From Acidisoma sp. L85 (GTDB lineage Bacteria; Pseudomonadota; Alphaproteobacteria; Acetobacterales; Acetobacteraceae), in contig NZ_LMUQ01000026.1 of the NCBI RefSeq assembly GCF_009765865.1, positions 185,968 to 249,967 on the forward strand: a DNA stretch of 64,000 nt. The letters are read 5' to 3'. Under the pieces are notes generated by a model. The model was not told where the DNA came from and searched no databases. It saw nothing but the letters and a program-made list of their open reading frames with translations. The position numbers and the translations under genes are program-made. Positions within the stretch are counted from its first letter, which is position 1. The number at the start of each line of letters is the position of its first letter. Below, in pieces: positions 1-8,102 of this stretch.

Positions 1-2
1 AG

Positions 3-200
3 GCGCCGGAGGTTTGGGTGACGCACGGCTCGGAGGAAGCGCTGATCCACGCACTCTCGCTGCGCCAGATCCGTGGTCGCGCCTTGCGGCTGGTCGGCTA
101 TGAGGGCGAGGAGCCGGGCGAGGAAGCACCCGACGAACGCGCCTCGGCGCCGCCCGAACCCGGCGACCATCTGCCGCCCGTGGCGGAGGGTGCCGCATGA
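3..200 (+). CDS. Ligase-associated DNA exonuclease, C-terminal fragment (partial)
   Basis: The window opens inside this gene, so only about 65 C-terminal residues are visible. The stretch VWVTHGSEEAL followed by RGRALRLVGYEGE resembles the tail of the metallo-beta-lactamase/beta-CASP nuclease encoded next to bacterial ATP-dependent ligases. The identification rests mainly on the neighbour: its TGA overlaps the ATG of the downstream DNA ligase (ATGA at 197-200), the usual arrangement of the ligase-associated exonuclease/ligase pair. The catalytic histidines lie outside the window and cannot be checked. Confidence 0.72.
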   Translation, partial: APEVWVTHGSEEALIHALSLRQIRGRALRLVGYEGEEPGEEAPDERASAPPEPGDHLPPVAEGAA

Positions 201-1816
201 CACCCTTCGCGGCTTTGCTGGAGCGGCTGCTTTTCACCCCCGGCCGCCTCGCCAAGATCGCTCTGCTACGGGACTACTTCGCCCATACCCCCGATCCGGA
301 TCGAGGCTATGCCCTTGCGGCCATTGCCGGCGATCTCAGTTTCGTCGCCGCCAAGCCCGCCATGATCCGCGAGATCACCATGGCGCGGGTCGATGCGACG
401 CTCTTCGAGTGGTCCTATGACTATGTCGGCGACCTCGCCGAAACCGTCGCGCTGATCTGGCCCGATACGGCGCCGGGGGTTGCGCCGCGCCTGTCGGAAG
501 TGGTGGACGCCTTGCACGACACGAGCAAGGCGGCTTTGCCGGCGCGGATCGCTGGCTGGCTCGACCTCTGCGATCCCTCCGAGCGGATCGCGCTGCTGAA
601 GCTCATCACGGGCGGATTGCGCGTCGGCGCCTCGGCTCGGCTGGCAAAGATCGCGCTGGGCGAAATGGCGGGACTTCCAGCCGATGACATCGAGGAGGTC
701 TGGCACGGCCTGTTGCCGCCCTACTTGCCGCTATTCGATTGGCTGGAGGGCAGGGCGCCCAAGCCTGACGCGGCGGGGGCGCCGGTTTTCCGTCCGACCA
801 TGCTCGCCCATCCGCTGGAGGAAGCCGATGCGGCGTCGATCGACTGGGACGCGTTTCGCGCCGAATGGAAATGGGACGGTATCCGCGTGCAACTGGTCGC
901 GACGAGCGGGGGCAAGCGACTCTATACCCGCACCGCGGAGGACATTTCTCACGCCTTTCCCGAGATCCTAGCGGCGATGCATTTTCTCGGCGTATTGGAC
1001 GGCGAGTTGCTGGTGCTGCGAGACGGGCAGGTGGCGCCGTTCGCGGACTTGCAGCAACGCCTGAACCGCAAGTCGCCCACCGCGAAAATGCTGGCCGAAT
1101 TTCCAGCCGCCGTGCGGCTGTATGACATTCTGTTCGACGGCGATGAGGATCTCCGGGCGCTGCCTTTCGATGCGCGCCGACAGCGCCTGGAAGCCTGGTA
1201 TGCGCAGGAAAATCCGGAACGGATGGACCTCTCGCCACTCATCGATTTCGCAGGCCCAGAGGATCTCGCTCAGCTACGCCTCGGCGCTCGAGCGGCGAGC
1301 ATCGAGGGACTGATGCTCAAACGCGGCGATGCGCCCTATCTCGCCGGGCGGCCCAAGGGGCCATGGTGGAAGTGGAAGCGCGATCCGCTCTCGATCGACG
1401 CTGTGCTGATGTATGCGCAGCGTGGGCATGGCAGGCGGTCGAGCATCTATTCCGACTATACCTTCGGCCTGTGGCGAGACGACGGGGTGCTGGTTCCGGT
1501 GGGCAAAGCCTATTCGGGCATCACTGACCAGGAACTGAACTTCCTCGACTCCTGGGTGCGCAACCACACGACATCGCGCTTCGGACCGGTTCGGGAAGTC
1601 GAGAAGGCGCTGGTGCTGGAGATCATTTTCGACGCGGCGCAGCTTTCCACACGTCACAAATCGGGCGTGGCACTCCGCTTCCCGCGCATCAGCCGCATCC
1701 GTACCGACAAGCCCGCGGCCGAGGCGGATAGGCTTTCGAGCCTTATGGCGCGTGTGGTACGCTCCGGCATCGCAAAGGGCGAGACGCTGGTCGAGGCTCC
1801 CGCAGCCGCGAATTAG
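197..1816 (+). CDS. ATP-dependent DNA ligase
   Basis: This 539-residue protein seals nicked DNA, probably in repair together with the nuclease encoded just upstream. The N-terminal ~200 residues are the helical DNA-binding domain. The nucleotidyltransferase motif I is EWKWDGIR, with the adenylated lysine at about residue 225. Downstream, EGLMLKRGDAPY and the lysine-rich PWWKWKRDPLS match later motifs of the adenylation core, and the last ~120 residues form the OB-fold. Length and domain order fit the bacterial ligases found beside a ligase-associated exonuclease and a DEXH helicase. The ATG overlaps the upstream stop, so translation is probably coupled. It would be an accessory ligase to the essential NAD-dependent LigA. 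Confidence 0.93.
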   Translation: MTPFAALLERLLFTPGRLAKIALLRDYFAHTPDPDRGYALAAIAGDLSFVAAKPAMIREITMARVDATLFEWSYDYVGDLAETVALIWPDTAPGVAPRLSEVVDALHDTSKAALPARIAGWLDLCDPSERIALLKLITGGLRVGASARLAKIALGEMAGLPADDIEEVWHGLLPPYLPLFDWLEGRAPKPDAAGAPVFRPTMLAHPLEEADAASIDWDAFRAEWKWDGIRVQLVATSGGKRLYTRTAEDISHAFPEILAAMHFLGVLDGELLVLRDGQVAPFADLQQRLNRKSPTAKMLAEFPAAVRLYDILFDGDEDLRALPFDARRQRLEAWYAQENPERMDLSPLIDFAGPEDLAQLRLGARAASIEGLMLKRGDAPYLAGRPKGPWWKWKRDPLSIDAVLMYAQRGHGRRSSIYSDYTFGLWRDDGVLVPVGKAYSGITDQELNFLDSWVRNHTTSRFGPVREVEKALVLEIIFDAAQLSTRHKSGVALRFPRISRIRTDKPAAEADRLSSLMARVVRSGIAKGETLVEAPAAAN

Positions 1817-1840
1817 CGTATGGGGCAGGGAGGCGAGACG

Positions 1841-2155
1841 ATGGCGCGACGCTTGGCGATTCTGGCTATTGTTGGACTGGGCGGATTGCTAGTTGGCGGC
1901 GCGGCACAGGCGGCGACCCCGCCTGCCAAGACTGCCATTTGTGCATCCTGCCACGGCAAGGACGGGCGTTCGCCTTACCCGACCTTCCCAAATATCGCCG
2001 GCCAGAATGCCGGTTATATCGCCTATGCCCTCGGCCAGTATCAGCAGCACCAGAGGCTGGGCAGCCAGGCGGACACGATGAGCGGCATCGCCGCGCAGCT
2101 CACGCCGGACGATATCAAGGCGCTCGCATCCTATTACGCATCGCTGACGTCCTAG
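1841..2155 (+). CDS. Small secreted cytochrome c (class I)
   Basis: A 104-residue periplasmic haem protein. Residues 1-24 form a signal peptide ending AAQA, and CASCH at residues 34-38 is the haem c attachment motif. A methionine in ADTMSG near residue 80 is the probable distal haem ligand. The fold resembles single-domain halves of cytochrome c4/c553. An upstream in-frame ATG at 1820 exists, but the AGGGAGG at about 1827-1833 is spaced correctly for the ATG at 1841, which also gives a proper signal peptide. It lies 24 bp after the ligase gene. No partner oxidase or dehydrogenase is adjacent, so its electron partners are unknown. Confidence 0.85.
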   Translation: MARRLAILAIVGLGGLLVGGAAQAATPPAKTAICASCHGKDGRSPYPTFPNIAGQNAGYIAYALGQYQQHQRLGSQADTMSGIAAQLTPDDIKALASYYASLTS

Positions 2156-2251
2156 CCGGCGCGGCGGACGGCTTATGATTTAGAAGTGATTTAGCGGTAT
2201 GATCCGCGGCACAGACTTAAACGTGCCGTCCATTCCTGTCGGAAATCCCAG

Positions 2252-2707
2252 GTGCCCGTCCCATATCTCGCCTGCATGATCGCCGCCGCGGCGGCTTATC
2301 ACCTGCCCGTGCGTGTTCTCCCGGCCATCCAGGCGGTTGAGGGCGGGTATGTCGGCGCCGTTAGTCCCAATCGGGACGGCAGCCACGATCTCGGTATCAT
2401 GCAGGTCAATTCGCGGTGGGTGAAGCCGCTCGCCGCCTATACGGGCTTGCCCGAACAAGCGGTGAGCCTGCGCCTCATCCTGAGCCCTTGTTTCGGCGTG
2501 GCGAGCGCTGCCGCCATCCTCAAAGGTTACCTCGTCGAAACCCACGGCAATATGCTCCAGGCGATCGGCTACTACCACTCACACACGCCGGGTCTAAGCG
2601 GGCCGTATCGCATGAAGGTACTGGAGCACGCGATAGCGATGGCGCCGCTGCCCGGAGCGACGCATCGTCACAAACACAAGGCGGGGCCGCCGGCGGCGGC
2701 CCCTTAG
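2252..2707 (+). CDS. Lytic transglycosylase-like (SLT/lysozyme-fold) protein
   Basis: A 151-residue protein with the goose-lysozyme-like fold of VirB1/IagB-type transglycosylases. LPAIQAVEGG near residues 22-31 carries the presumed catalytic glutamate, followed by DLGIMQVNSRW, the classic G-[LI]-MQ[VI]N signature. A conserved tyrosine region follows (IGYYHSHTPG). It starts with GTG, because no ATG lies between the upstream stop and the domain; ATG 2276 is too internal. No clear signal peptide is present, unlike most relatives. The C-terminus is His/Lys/Pro/Ala-rich. Its stop abuts the stop of the convergent aldo/keto reductase gene without a gap. No secretion-system genes accompany it. Confidence 0.78.
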   Translation: MPVPYLACMIAAAAAYHLPVRVLPAIQAVEGGYVGAVSPNRDGSHDLGIMQVNSRWVKPLAAYTGLPEQAVSLRLILSPCFGVASAAAILKGYLVETHGNMLQAIGYYHSHTPGLSGPYRMKVLEHAIAMAPLPGATHRHKHKAGPPAAAP

Positions 2708-3727
2708 TCACGGCCGCGTCGGGCCGCGTCCCGCGCCTGTCGCCTGGATCGCCGCCGCGATTTCGTCGAGATCGTGGCTGGTGAGTTGGATGAGGCCGCC
2801 CTCGACCCAGCCATCCACCTGAGCCGGGCTACGCGCACCCACGATTGCTCCTGTCACTGGCGCCCAGGACAAGACCCAAGCGATCGCGACGGCCGCAACC
2901 GCCACATTGTGACGTTCGGCGATCGGCCGCAGTGCCTCGGCGAAAGCGAGGTTTTGGCGCAGCCCGTCGGCTTTGAAATGGGGGCTGCGGGAGCGCCAGT
3001 CGTCGGCGCCCAAGGCCTCGGCCCGAGCGACCGAGAAGGCTCCAGTCAGCAGACCCGCCTGCATGGGGCTATAGACGATCACCGCCGTCTCATGTGCCGC
3101 ACACCAGGGGAGCAGGTGTTCCGCCGTGCCGCGCTCGATTGCCGAGAAGGGCGGTTGCAGCGTGTCGACATGACCGAGCGACTCAGCCGCCTCGAGCTGC
3201 TGTGCATTGTGGTTGGAGAGACCAACGGCGCGAACCTTACCCTCGGCCTTGAGGTCGAGCAGAGCGCCCCAATAGTCGGCGATCGGCGTGCCGTCATCCG
3301 GCGGCCAGTGCATCTGATAAAGGTCGATCCGCTCGACTCCCAGGCGCCGCAACGACGCTTCGGCCTCCTTCCGAATGCCCTCAGGCCGGCCGATCCGCTT
3401 GGCGACGGCGCGGCGATCGGCCTCGTCCCAGCCCAACCCGCATTTGGTGAAGACGAAGGGACGCTGGTCGGGCGACATCTCGCGCAAGGCCGCGCCAACG
3501 ACCTCCTCGGACCGGCCGAGACCATAGACCGCCGCGGTATCGATCCAGTTCACCCCATGATGCTCTACGGCGTGGCGGATGGCGGCGATGGAGTCCGCAT
3601 CATCCTGACTACCCCAGCCAAATGCCCATTCCCCGCCGCCCAGCGCCCAGGCGCCGAAGCCGACTGGCGTGATCTTCATGTCGGTCAGCCCAAGCCGCCT
3701 CAGCGGCAGGGATTTATTGTCGCTCAT
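2708..3727 (-). CDS. Aldo/keto reductase
   Basis: A 339-residue NADPH-dependent TIM-barrel oxidoreductase. The catalytic tetrad is visible: Asp63 and Tyr68 in WIDTAAVYG, Lys95 in FVFTKCG and His140 in LYQMHWP. The cofactor-binding end carries GAIVGARSPAQVDGW, typical of the AKR family that includes YghZ and plant-type AKRs. The start is preceded by CAGGAG. It is a single-gene unit convergent with the transglycosylase gene. The substrate cannot be predicted; relatives reduce aldehydes, ketones or sugars. Confidence 0.92.
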   Translation of the reverse strand: MSDNKSLPLRRLGLTDMKITPVGFGAWALGGGEWAFGWGSQDDADSIAAIRHAVEHHGVNWIDTAAVYGLGRSEEVVGAALREMSPDQRPFVFTKCGLGWDEADRRAVAKRIGRPEGIRKEAEASLRRLGVERIDLYQMHWPPDDGTPIADYWGALLDLKAEGKVRAVGLSNHNAQQLEAAESLGHVDTLQPPFSAIERGTAEHLLPWCAAHETAVIVYSPMQAGLLTGAFSVARAEALGADDWRSRSPHFKADGLRQNLAFAEALRPIAERHNVAVAAVAIAWVLSWAPVTGAIVGARSPAQVDGWVEGGLIQLTSHDLDEIAAAIQATGAGRGPTRP

Positions 3728-4043
3728 GCTCTTCTCCTGAGGTAACCCAGGACATAGGACCTAAAGAGACCAAGCGTGAAGAGGTCGAGCGCGACCGTCA
3801 CAAATCGTAACCTCGAAGACTTAACATAATATATCTTCTGCGACTTTTTTATGCGGGATGGTGGGCTGTCGAGGAGTTGATGCGTCCTTGCGCCGCCTCT
3901 TCCGTTTCGGAAAGCGTAAATCTTCGGCGTCTCAGCAGTGTGAGGAGCACGTGGCGGAATTCCGCTCCCTCGGAACCGAGAATGCCAAGCCGGTCAGCTT
4001 CACCCGCGAGCACGTCCTATCTCGCGGGTGAAGCCTACTCGTC
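3728..4043. other. Non-coding gap with an A+T-rich patch
   Basis: About 316 bp with no supported gene. A conspicuously A+T-rich run lies around 3822-3853 in otherwise G+C-rich DNA and could hold promoters for the aldo/keto reductase, but no convincing -35/-10 pair was identified. Short open frames here lack ribosome-binding sites and codon bias. Confidence 0.5.
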
Positions 4044-4304
4044 TTAGCGCTTGCCAGTTTTAGCAAGCGCGTCCGGGACGGCTTTTCCCGGCACCTGAGG
4101 ACTTGAACCCGAGGCTGCTGGTTTCGCGGAGGTGTGCTGTGCGTCACCGAAGGCTTCGGCCGGCGTCGTGACCTCTTCGTCACCATCCGCGCCCGTGGGC
4201 GCCGTCTTGCTCACATTGCCTATAGCTTCCGGAACAACTTTGCCGGGCGGCCCTGAGGTTGCCGAAGAGTTTGTCGAATCGCGGTCTTGCGGCTGCATTG
4301 CCAT
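4044..4304 (-). CDS. Small disordered hypothetical protein
   Basis: An 86-residue protein dominated by Ser, Thr, Pro, Gly, Ala and Asp, with no hydrophobic core, signal peptide or cysteine. Two related segments recur: PPGKVVPEAIGNVSKT near the N-terminus and VPGKAVPDALAKTGK at the C-terminus, suggesting an internal duplication. A strong AGGGAGG stands about 6 nt before the ATG, which is the main evidence that it is translated. No family is recognised. It is not overlapped by a better gene. Confidence 0.55.
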   Translation of the reverse strand: MAMQPQDRDSTNSSATSGPPGKVVPEAIGNVSKTAPTGADGDEEVTTPAEAFGDAQHTSAKPAASGSSPQVPGKAVPDALAKTGKR

Positions 4305-4435
4305 AGCGTCCTCCCTTTCTGGGCCCCCTCAGGGGCGGGGATCAGACGATAGCCAGCGGAACCGCGCGTCTCGACGCACGATAAGATGAGCGCGAGAAAC
4401 ATTCGCGCGAGCACGCCAACCGCACTGTTTTCTAC

Positions 4436-5008
4436 TCAGTCCCGCTGGAGAAGATCGAGTCGATACCCCTTCCCCATCTGCCGTAGCGAGATCGAAAACC
4501 CCGTCTCCGCGATACAGCGGTCGGCGGCCGCAATGCCCTGGTTTGGGTCGTCCAGAGCGCCGGTCCAGTTCACAAGCAAGACGCGCCCGCCAGGCTGAAG
4601 ATGTTCGCGCAACCGTGTCGCGACCTGGGAAATATCGGGGCCGTCGAGGAAATACAGCACCTCCGACAGCACAACGAGATCCAGCGAAGCCTCGGGCCAC
4701 TCAGCCGGTATCACCATACGGAGGAAGCGCGCTTGCGGCAGATCGCCGCAGCGTCGGCGGGCAGCGTCGAGCGGCATATCCGTGATGTCGACACCCAGAA
4801 ACCGCTCACAGAGTGGCGCTACCTGGCGCGATAGCACGCCAATCGAGCATCCGACCTCAAACGCTGAGGCGTAGCGGCGGTCGGCCAGCGCGGCCAGGCT
4901 ACGGGCGTATTTCTCCTGCTCATAGGCACTGGTCGTGAAGCCCCAAGGATCTGGATTGGCCGCGTAGAGTCGCTCGAAATGCGCGGCGTCGCGGGAAGGC
5001 GCAGTCAT
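4436..5008 (-). CDS. NodS-like SAM-dependent methyltransferase
   Basis: A 190-residue class I methyltransferase. FEVGCSIGVLS is motif I (SAM binding), FLGVDIT follows as motif II, and LVVLSEVLYFLD is the post-motif region. The opening DAAHFERLYAANPDPWGF and the NWT segment are typical of the NodS family, whose founder N-methylates the deacetylated glucosamine of rhizobial Nod factors. It is the last gene of a four-gene operon; its ATG overlaps the stop of the PIG-L deacetylase gene. The substrate is probably an amine or hydroxyl exposed by that deacetylase, but this is inferred only from gene order. Confidence 0.87.
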   Translation of the reverse strand: MTAPSRDAAHFERLYAANPDPWGFTTSAYEQEKYARSLAALADRRYASAFEVGCSIGVLSRQVAPLCERFLGVDITDMPLDAARRRCGDLPQARFLRMVIPAEWPEASLDLVVLSEVLYFLDGPDISQVATRLREHLQPGGRVLLVNWTGALDDPNQGIAAADRCIAETGFSISLRQMGKGYRLDLLQRD

Positions 5009-5739
5009 GAAGCGAGGTAGACCTCGAAGGCCTTGGGAAAGTGGGTGAGCAAGCTTTCTGGCAGTTTGAAACCGCCCGGATCGTCCTTGATGAGGTCGCC
5101 ATACTGGGTGGCATGCGCCTTAATGGCCTGCTCTTTCACATCCAACTCATCGCCGATGTCGAGCCGCCATCCATGGGGGAAAGGCTCATCGACCATGGCG
5201 TCGTCCGGTAGTGTCCAGCCCCAGACCGGATAGCTGAGCAGCGGGATCCCTGCCCGCCCCGCGACATGCACGGCTAGTCCTGCCGCCGCCTCATGGTCGC
5301 AATGCGGGTCATGCCGCCACGCGGTTAACAGGACCGGACGTTCCTGGCCCTCGCAGATGCCGAGAACGCGGCGGGCCGCGAGCTGAAACGCCGGACCGAC
5401 GCGCGGCATCGCCGTGTCTTCCAATCCGAGAAACCAGATGTTGCCTATGGGAAGACCAAGCAGCCCAAGCGCCGTCTGCGCCTCCCGCTCCCGCGCGTGG
5501 CGCAGACGCTCCGCCGGATAGCTCGGCGAATTGGGATGTGACCGGCAACCGTCGGTGAGAATGACGACTTGTGGCTTCACGCCAGCGGCGCAGGCCTGGG
5601 CGATGAGCCCGCCACAGCCGATGCTTTCGTCATCGGGATGCGGCGCCAGGATGACCGGCACGCGTCCTTGCAGGATTGTGTCGAGATCGGCGAGCGGCAG
5701 GTCGTTCCAAGCCTGCCGCACAGCTTCCATGCGCATCAT
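5005..5739 (-). CDS. PIG-L/LmbE family zinc deacetylase
   Basis: A 244-residue zinc-dependent amidohydrolase of the PIG-L superfamily, whose members remove acetyl groups from N-acetylglucosamine-type sugars. APHPDDESIGCGG at residues 32-44 contains the His and Asp metal ligands and the catalytic Asp, and HDPHCDHEAA further on supplies the third histidine. It has no signal peptide, so it acts in the cytoplasm. ATGATG at the start overlaps the stop of the acyl-CoA dehydrogenase-like gene, and a GGAGGAGG lies directly upstream. The 3' end overlaps the NodS-like gene by 4 bp. Confidence 0.92.
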   Translation of the reverse strand: MMRMEAVRQAWNDLPLADLDTILQGRVPVILAPHPDDESIGCGGLIAQACAAGVKPQVVILTDGCRSHPNSPSYPAERLRHAREREAQTALGLLGLPIGNIWFLGLEDTAMPRVGPAFQLAARRVLGICEGQERPVLLTAWRHDPHCDHEAAAGLAVHVAGRAGIPLLSYPVWGWTLPDDAMVDEPFPHGWRLDIGDELDVKEQAIKAHATQYGDLIKDDPGGFKLPESLLTHFPKAFEVYLAS

Positions 5740-6869
5740 GACCTCCTCCCCCAGAGGCCGTCCGGCCGTGTCATGAAGTAGCCGCCCGCTTGTACTAGAA
5801 CCTCATCGATCGCGGGCTGCCGAAGATAGGTTTGCAGGTCGCGCGCCACGCGCTCCACCGCGGTGCCGCTTAGGAAGGCGCTCAAGCCGAGCGAGCGTTG
5901 CACCCGCTCGATCCCGTCGAGACAGGCCCTCTCGACGATTGTTCGAGCGAGGCCAACGGTAGCGACGATCTGCTCCGGCGGTGCGATCAGGTTTTCCGCC
6001 GCTTGTCCCGCCTGCTCCAGCCATAGCTGGCCGGTCCGATATGCCATCAAAGTCTCCCCGTAGCGCACCCGTTGGTGGGGATCGCTGTCGCGCCCTCGCA
6101 CCACCAGCGCATTGCCGAGCAGACCTAGCAATGCCCGCAACCCGCCCAGCGCCACCGCGCTGCTGCGCCAGGCACCGGCTGAGAAGTCGGGCTCGCGCAT
6201 GTAGTCGCCCGGTTGGCCAATGATACGACCGCCATCGACACGGAGTTTAGTGAAATCCACCTGCCCGGTAACAGCGGCGCGCATGCCGCTCATCGCGGTG
6301 GGCAGAGGCGAGACACGCTCGCCCCGGTCCAGGTCGAGCATGAGCAGCCGAGGCGCATCGGTTCCGGCCTCGGCCGCTGTCACGACGGCATGCGTCACAT
6401 GGCCCGCGCCGGAACAGAAGGCTTTACCGCCGCGCAGAATGAGCGCACCGCCTTCGCGCTCGAACCGCAGAGCGCTTTCGCCCGGCGCGTCGGTAACCCA
6501 GAGGGCGAACAGCCCACCGGCACGAACGGCGCTCGCTGCCTCCTCCCGGAGCCCCTCATTGCCGCAACGCATGATCAGCCGGAGCGCATTGATATGAGCC
6601 TCGACGATCCGACCGACCGAGAGATTGGCCGTTCCCAAGGCTTCCAGGTAGTCGAGGAGCTGGAGCCCCTGCCCCGGCTCCGTGCCCAATCCGAAACCGC
6701 CCAGATCGCGTGGCAATGAGGCGATCAATCCGCCGATTGCTTCGAGATCAGCGATATCTTGTGTCGGGAAACGGCCTTCGCGATCGAGGGCAGTGGCGCG
6801 GTTAGCCAGCTTCGGGGAAAGAGCGGCGAGCGCTTCGAGCAATCCCGCCGAGCGATCATCCGGCGTCAA
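5736..6869 (-). CDS. Acyl-CoA dehydrogenase-like flavoprotein
   Basis: A 377-residue protein of the acyl-CoA dehydrogenase fold: a helical N-terminal domain containing LPRDLGGFGLG, a middle beta-domain with FALWVTDAPGESALRF and a second helical domain. The middle-domain WVTDAPGES replaces the canonical A-[LM]-TE signature, so fatty acyl-CoA oxidation is not assured; the family also includes N-hydroxylases and oxidases of natural-product pathways. It is the second gene of the operon and overlaps both neighbours by 4 bp. It could desaturate or oxidise an acyl chain on the product of the cassette, but the substrate is unknown. Confidence 0.82.
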   Translation of the reverse strand: MTPDDRSAGLLEALAALSPKLANRATALDREGRFPTQDIADLEAIGGLIASLPRDLGGFGLGTEPGQGLQLLDYLEALGTANLSVGRIVEAHINALRLIMRCGNEGLREEAASAVRAGGLFALWVTDAPGESALRFEREGGALILRGGKAFCSGAGHVTHAVVTAAEAGTDAPRLLMLDLDRGERVSPLPTAMSGMRAAVTGQVDFTKLRVDGGRIIGQPGDYMREPDFSAGAWRSSAVALGGLRALLGLLGNALVVRGRDSDPHQRVRYGETLMAYRTGQLWLEQAGQAAENLIAPPEQIVATVGLARTIVERACLDGIERVQRSLGLSAFLSGTAVERVARDLQTYLRQPAIDEVLVQAGGYFMTRPDGLWGRRS

Positions 6870-8041
6870 GCGGCAGCCAGTTCGCCGAGGTCGATGCTCG
6901 GCTCCGTTGCAGGCAAGCGGCCGAGAGGTTCAGATTCAAAGGCTGATTTATAGCCGGCGAGCCGGTTCGTGGCCTCCGAGATCAGCGCCGCCAGCTCGTG
7001 CATCGCCACCGGTCGACGCTCTAGCCTCGGACTTGCTCTTTCGATCGCCTGCCAAACGGCGCCAAAGCGGGGCAGTCGGAACATGGCCGCCAAGGCGTCG
7101 ACCTCACTCATTGCCAAACCGTGCGCCATTTCGCTGATCTCCCGCCGATCAGGTCGTTTCTGCCACAACCGCCTCGCCTCGGCGCGCAGGATCGAGCGTG
7201 CGATCGCGGCTTCCACCGGCTCCAACCGGTCGTCGGCCCATTGGTCCTGCTTGATCATACGGCGCGCGATCGTCGCCGCCATCCCGCCTTCCGCGCGACC
7301 GACCATCCGGCCTGAAACAACAACGTCGATTTCTGGATCATGCCTGATCCGGGCGTCATGTTTCAGCGCCGCCTCGATCAGCGCCCGATCTTCTCCAATC
7401 GCGACGCGCGGCACGCCGCCGATGGCGCGCAAGGCGGCGACGGAAAAGGCGATGCTGGCGCCGGAATGTTGTGTGTGGCGCGGCCAAGGATCATCGGGGT
7501 TAGGGTCGATCACGCTGTCGATCTCGTCGAGCAGTCGCGTGTAGCAGGCTTCCCGCGCATCATCCTCGACGATCTCGCGCCTGAGCGCCCGCTCATCGTC
7601 CGGGTCGATCGTGGCCGTGCCACAGACGACATCGGCGCCACCGCGCAGTCCCGTGAGGTTCCGCGCCACCCACTCTGGCGGAACACGGCCATCCGCATCC
7701 GTTGTCAGCACAGCGCCGCGCGGTCCGGCGAGCGAGGCAGCGAGATCTATGGCCAGGCCACGCGCGATACCGGCGCTGGACTGTTGTGGCGCGAGCTTGC
7801 GCGTGACGATACGCAAAATGGATGGACATAACCGCGCCATCGTGCGTGCCACATCCTCGGTGCCGTCCGTGCAATTATTCAGCAAAAGCAGGATTTGATC
7901 GGGCGGCTCGGTCTGAGCAAAAAGAGCGGCGAGGCAGGGGCCGATCGCCGCTTCCTCGTTGCGAACCGGAATAGCCACTGACGATGCCGTGATCCTATGC
8001 GCGTACAGGTTCGAGAGGCTGCCGGTTGAAGCTGCGCGCAC
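6866..8041 (-). CDS. Family 2 glycosyltransferase
   Basis: A 391-residue cytoplasmic GT-A glycosyltransferase. The nucleotide-sugar site begins with VAIPVRNEEAAIGPCLAAL; LTTDADGRVPPEW contains the metal-binding DxD-type motif, and AIGEDRALIEA is the catalytic ED region. No membrane-spanning segments are visible, unlike NodC or cellulose synthase. The start is a GTG at 8041 with a weak ribosome-binding site. It is the first gene of the four-gene operon with the flavoprotein, deacetylase and methyltransferase, so it probably builds the sugar that the others modify. The C-terminal ~120 residues are helical and unassigned. Confidence 0.88.
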   Translation of the reverse strand: MRAASTGSLSNLYAHRITASSVAIPVRNEEAAIGPCLAALFAQTEPPDQILLLLNNCTDGTEDVARTMARLCPSILRIVTRKLAPQQSSAGIARGLAIDLAASLAGPRGAVLTTDADGRVPPEWVARNLTGLRGGADVVCGTATIDPDDERALRREIVEDDAREACYTRLLDEIDSVIDPNPDDPWPRHTQHSGASIAFSVAALRAIGGVPRVAIGEDRALIEAALKHDARIRHDPEIDVVVSGRMVGRAEGGMAATIARRMIKQDQWADDRLEPVEAAIARSILRAEARRLWQKRPDRREISEMAHGLAMSEVDALAAMFRLPRFGAVWQAIERASPRLERRPVAMHELAALISEATNRLAGYKSAFESEPLGRLPATEPSIDLGELAAA

Positions 8042-8102
8042 GGTTTGTTCCGAGGTTAGGCACCCTCAGCTGGCCGTGCGCTCCTCAATCGACAAGACAC
8101 GC

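Noticed and set aside
2774-3745. 323-codon open frame opposite the aldo/keto reductase
   Set aside because: The reductase has the full catalytic tetrad and ribosome-binding site; the antisense frame has neither.
4436-8041. Calling the cassette true nodulation genes
   Set aside because: No nodA, no NodB-type deacetylase, no membrane NodC and no nod box are visible; only the reaction types resemble Nod-factor synthesis.
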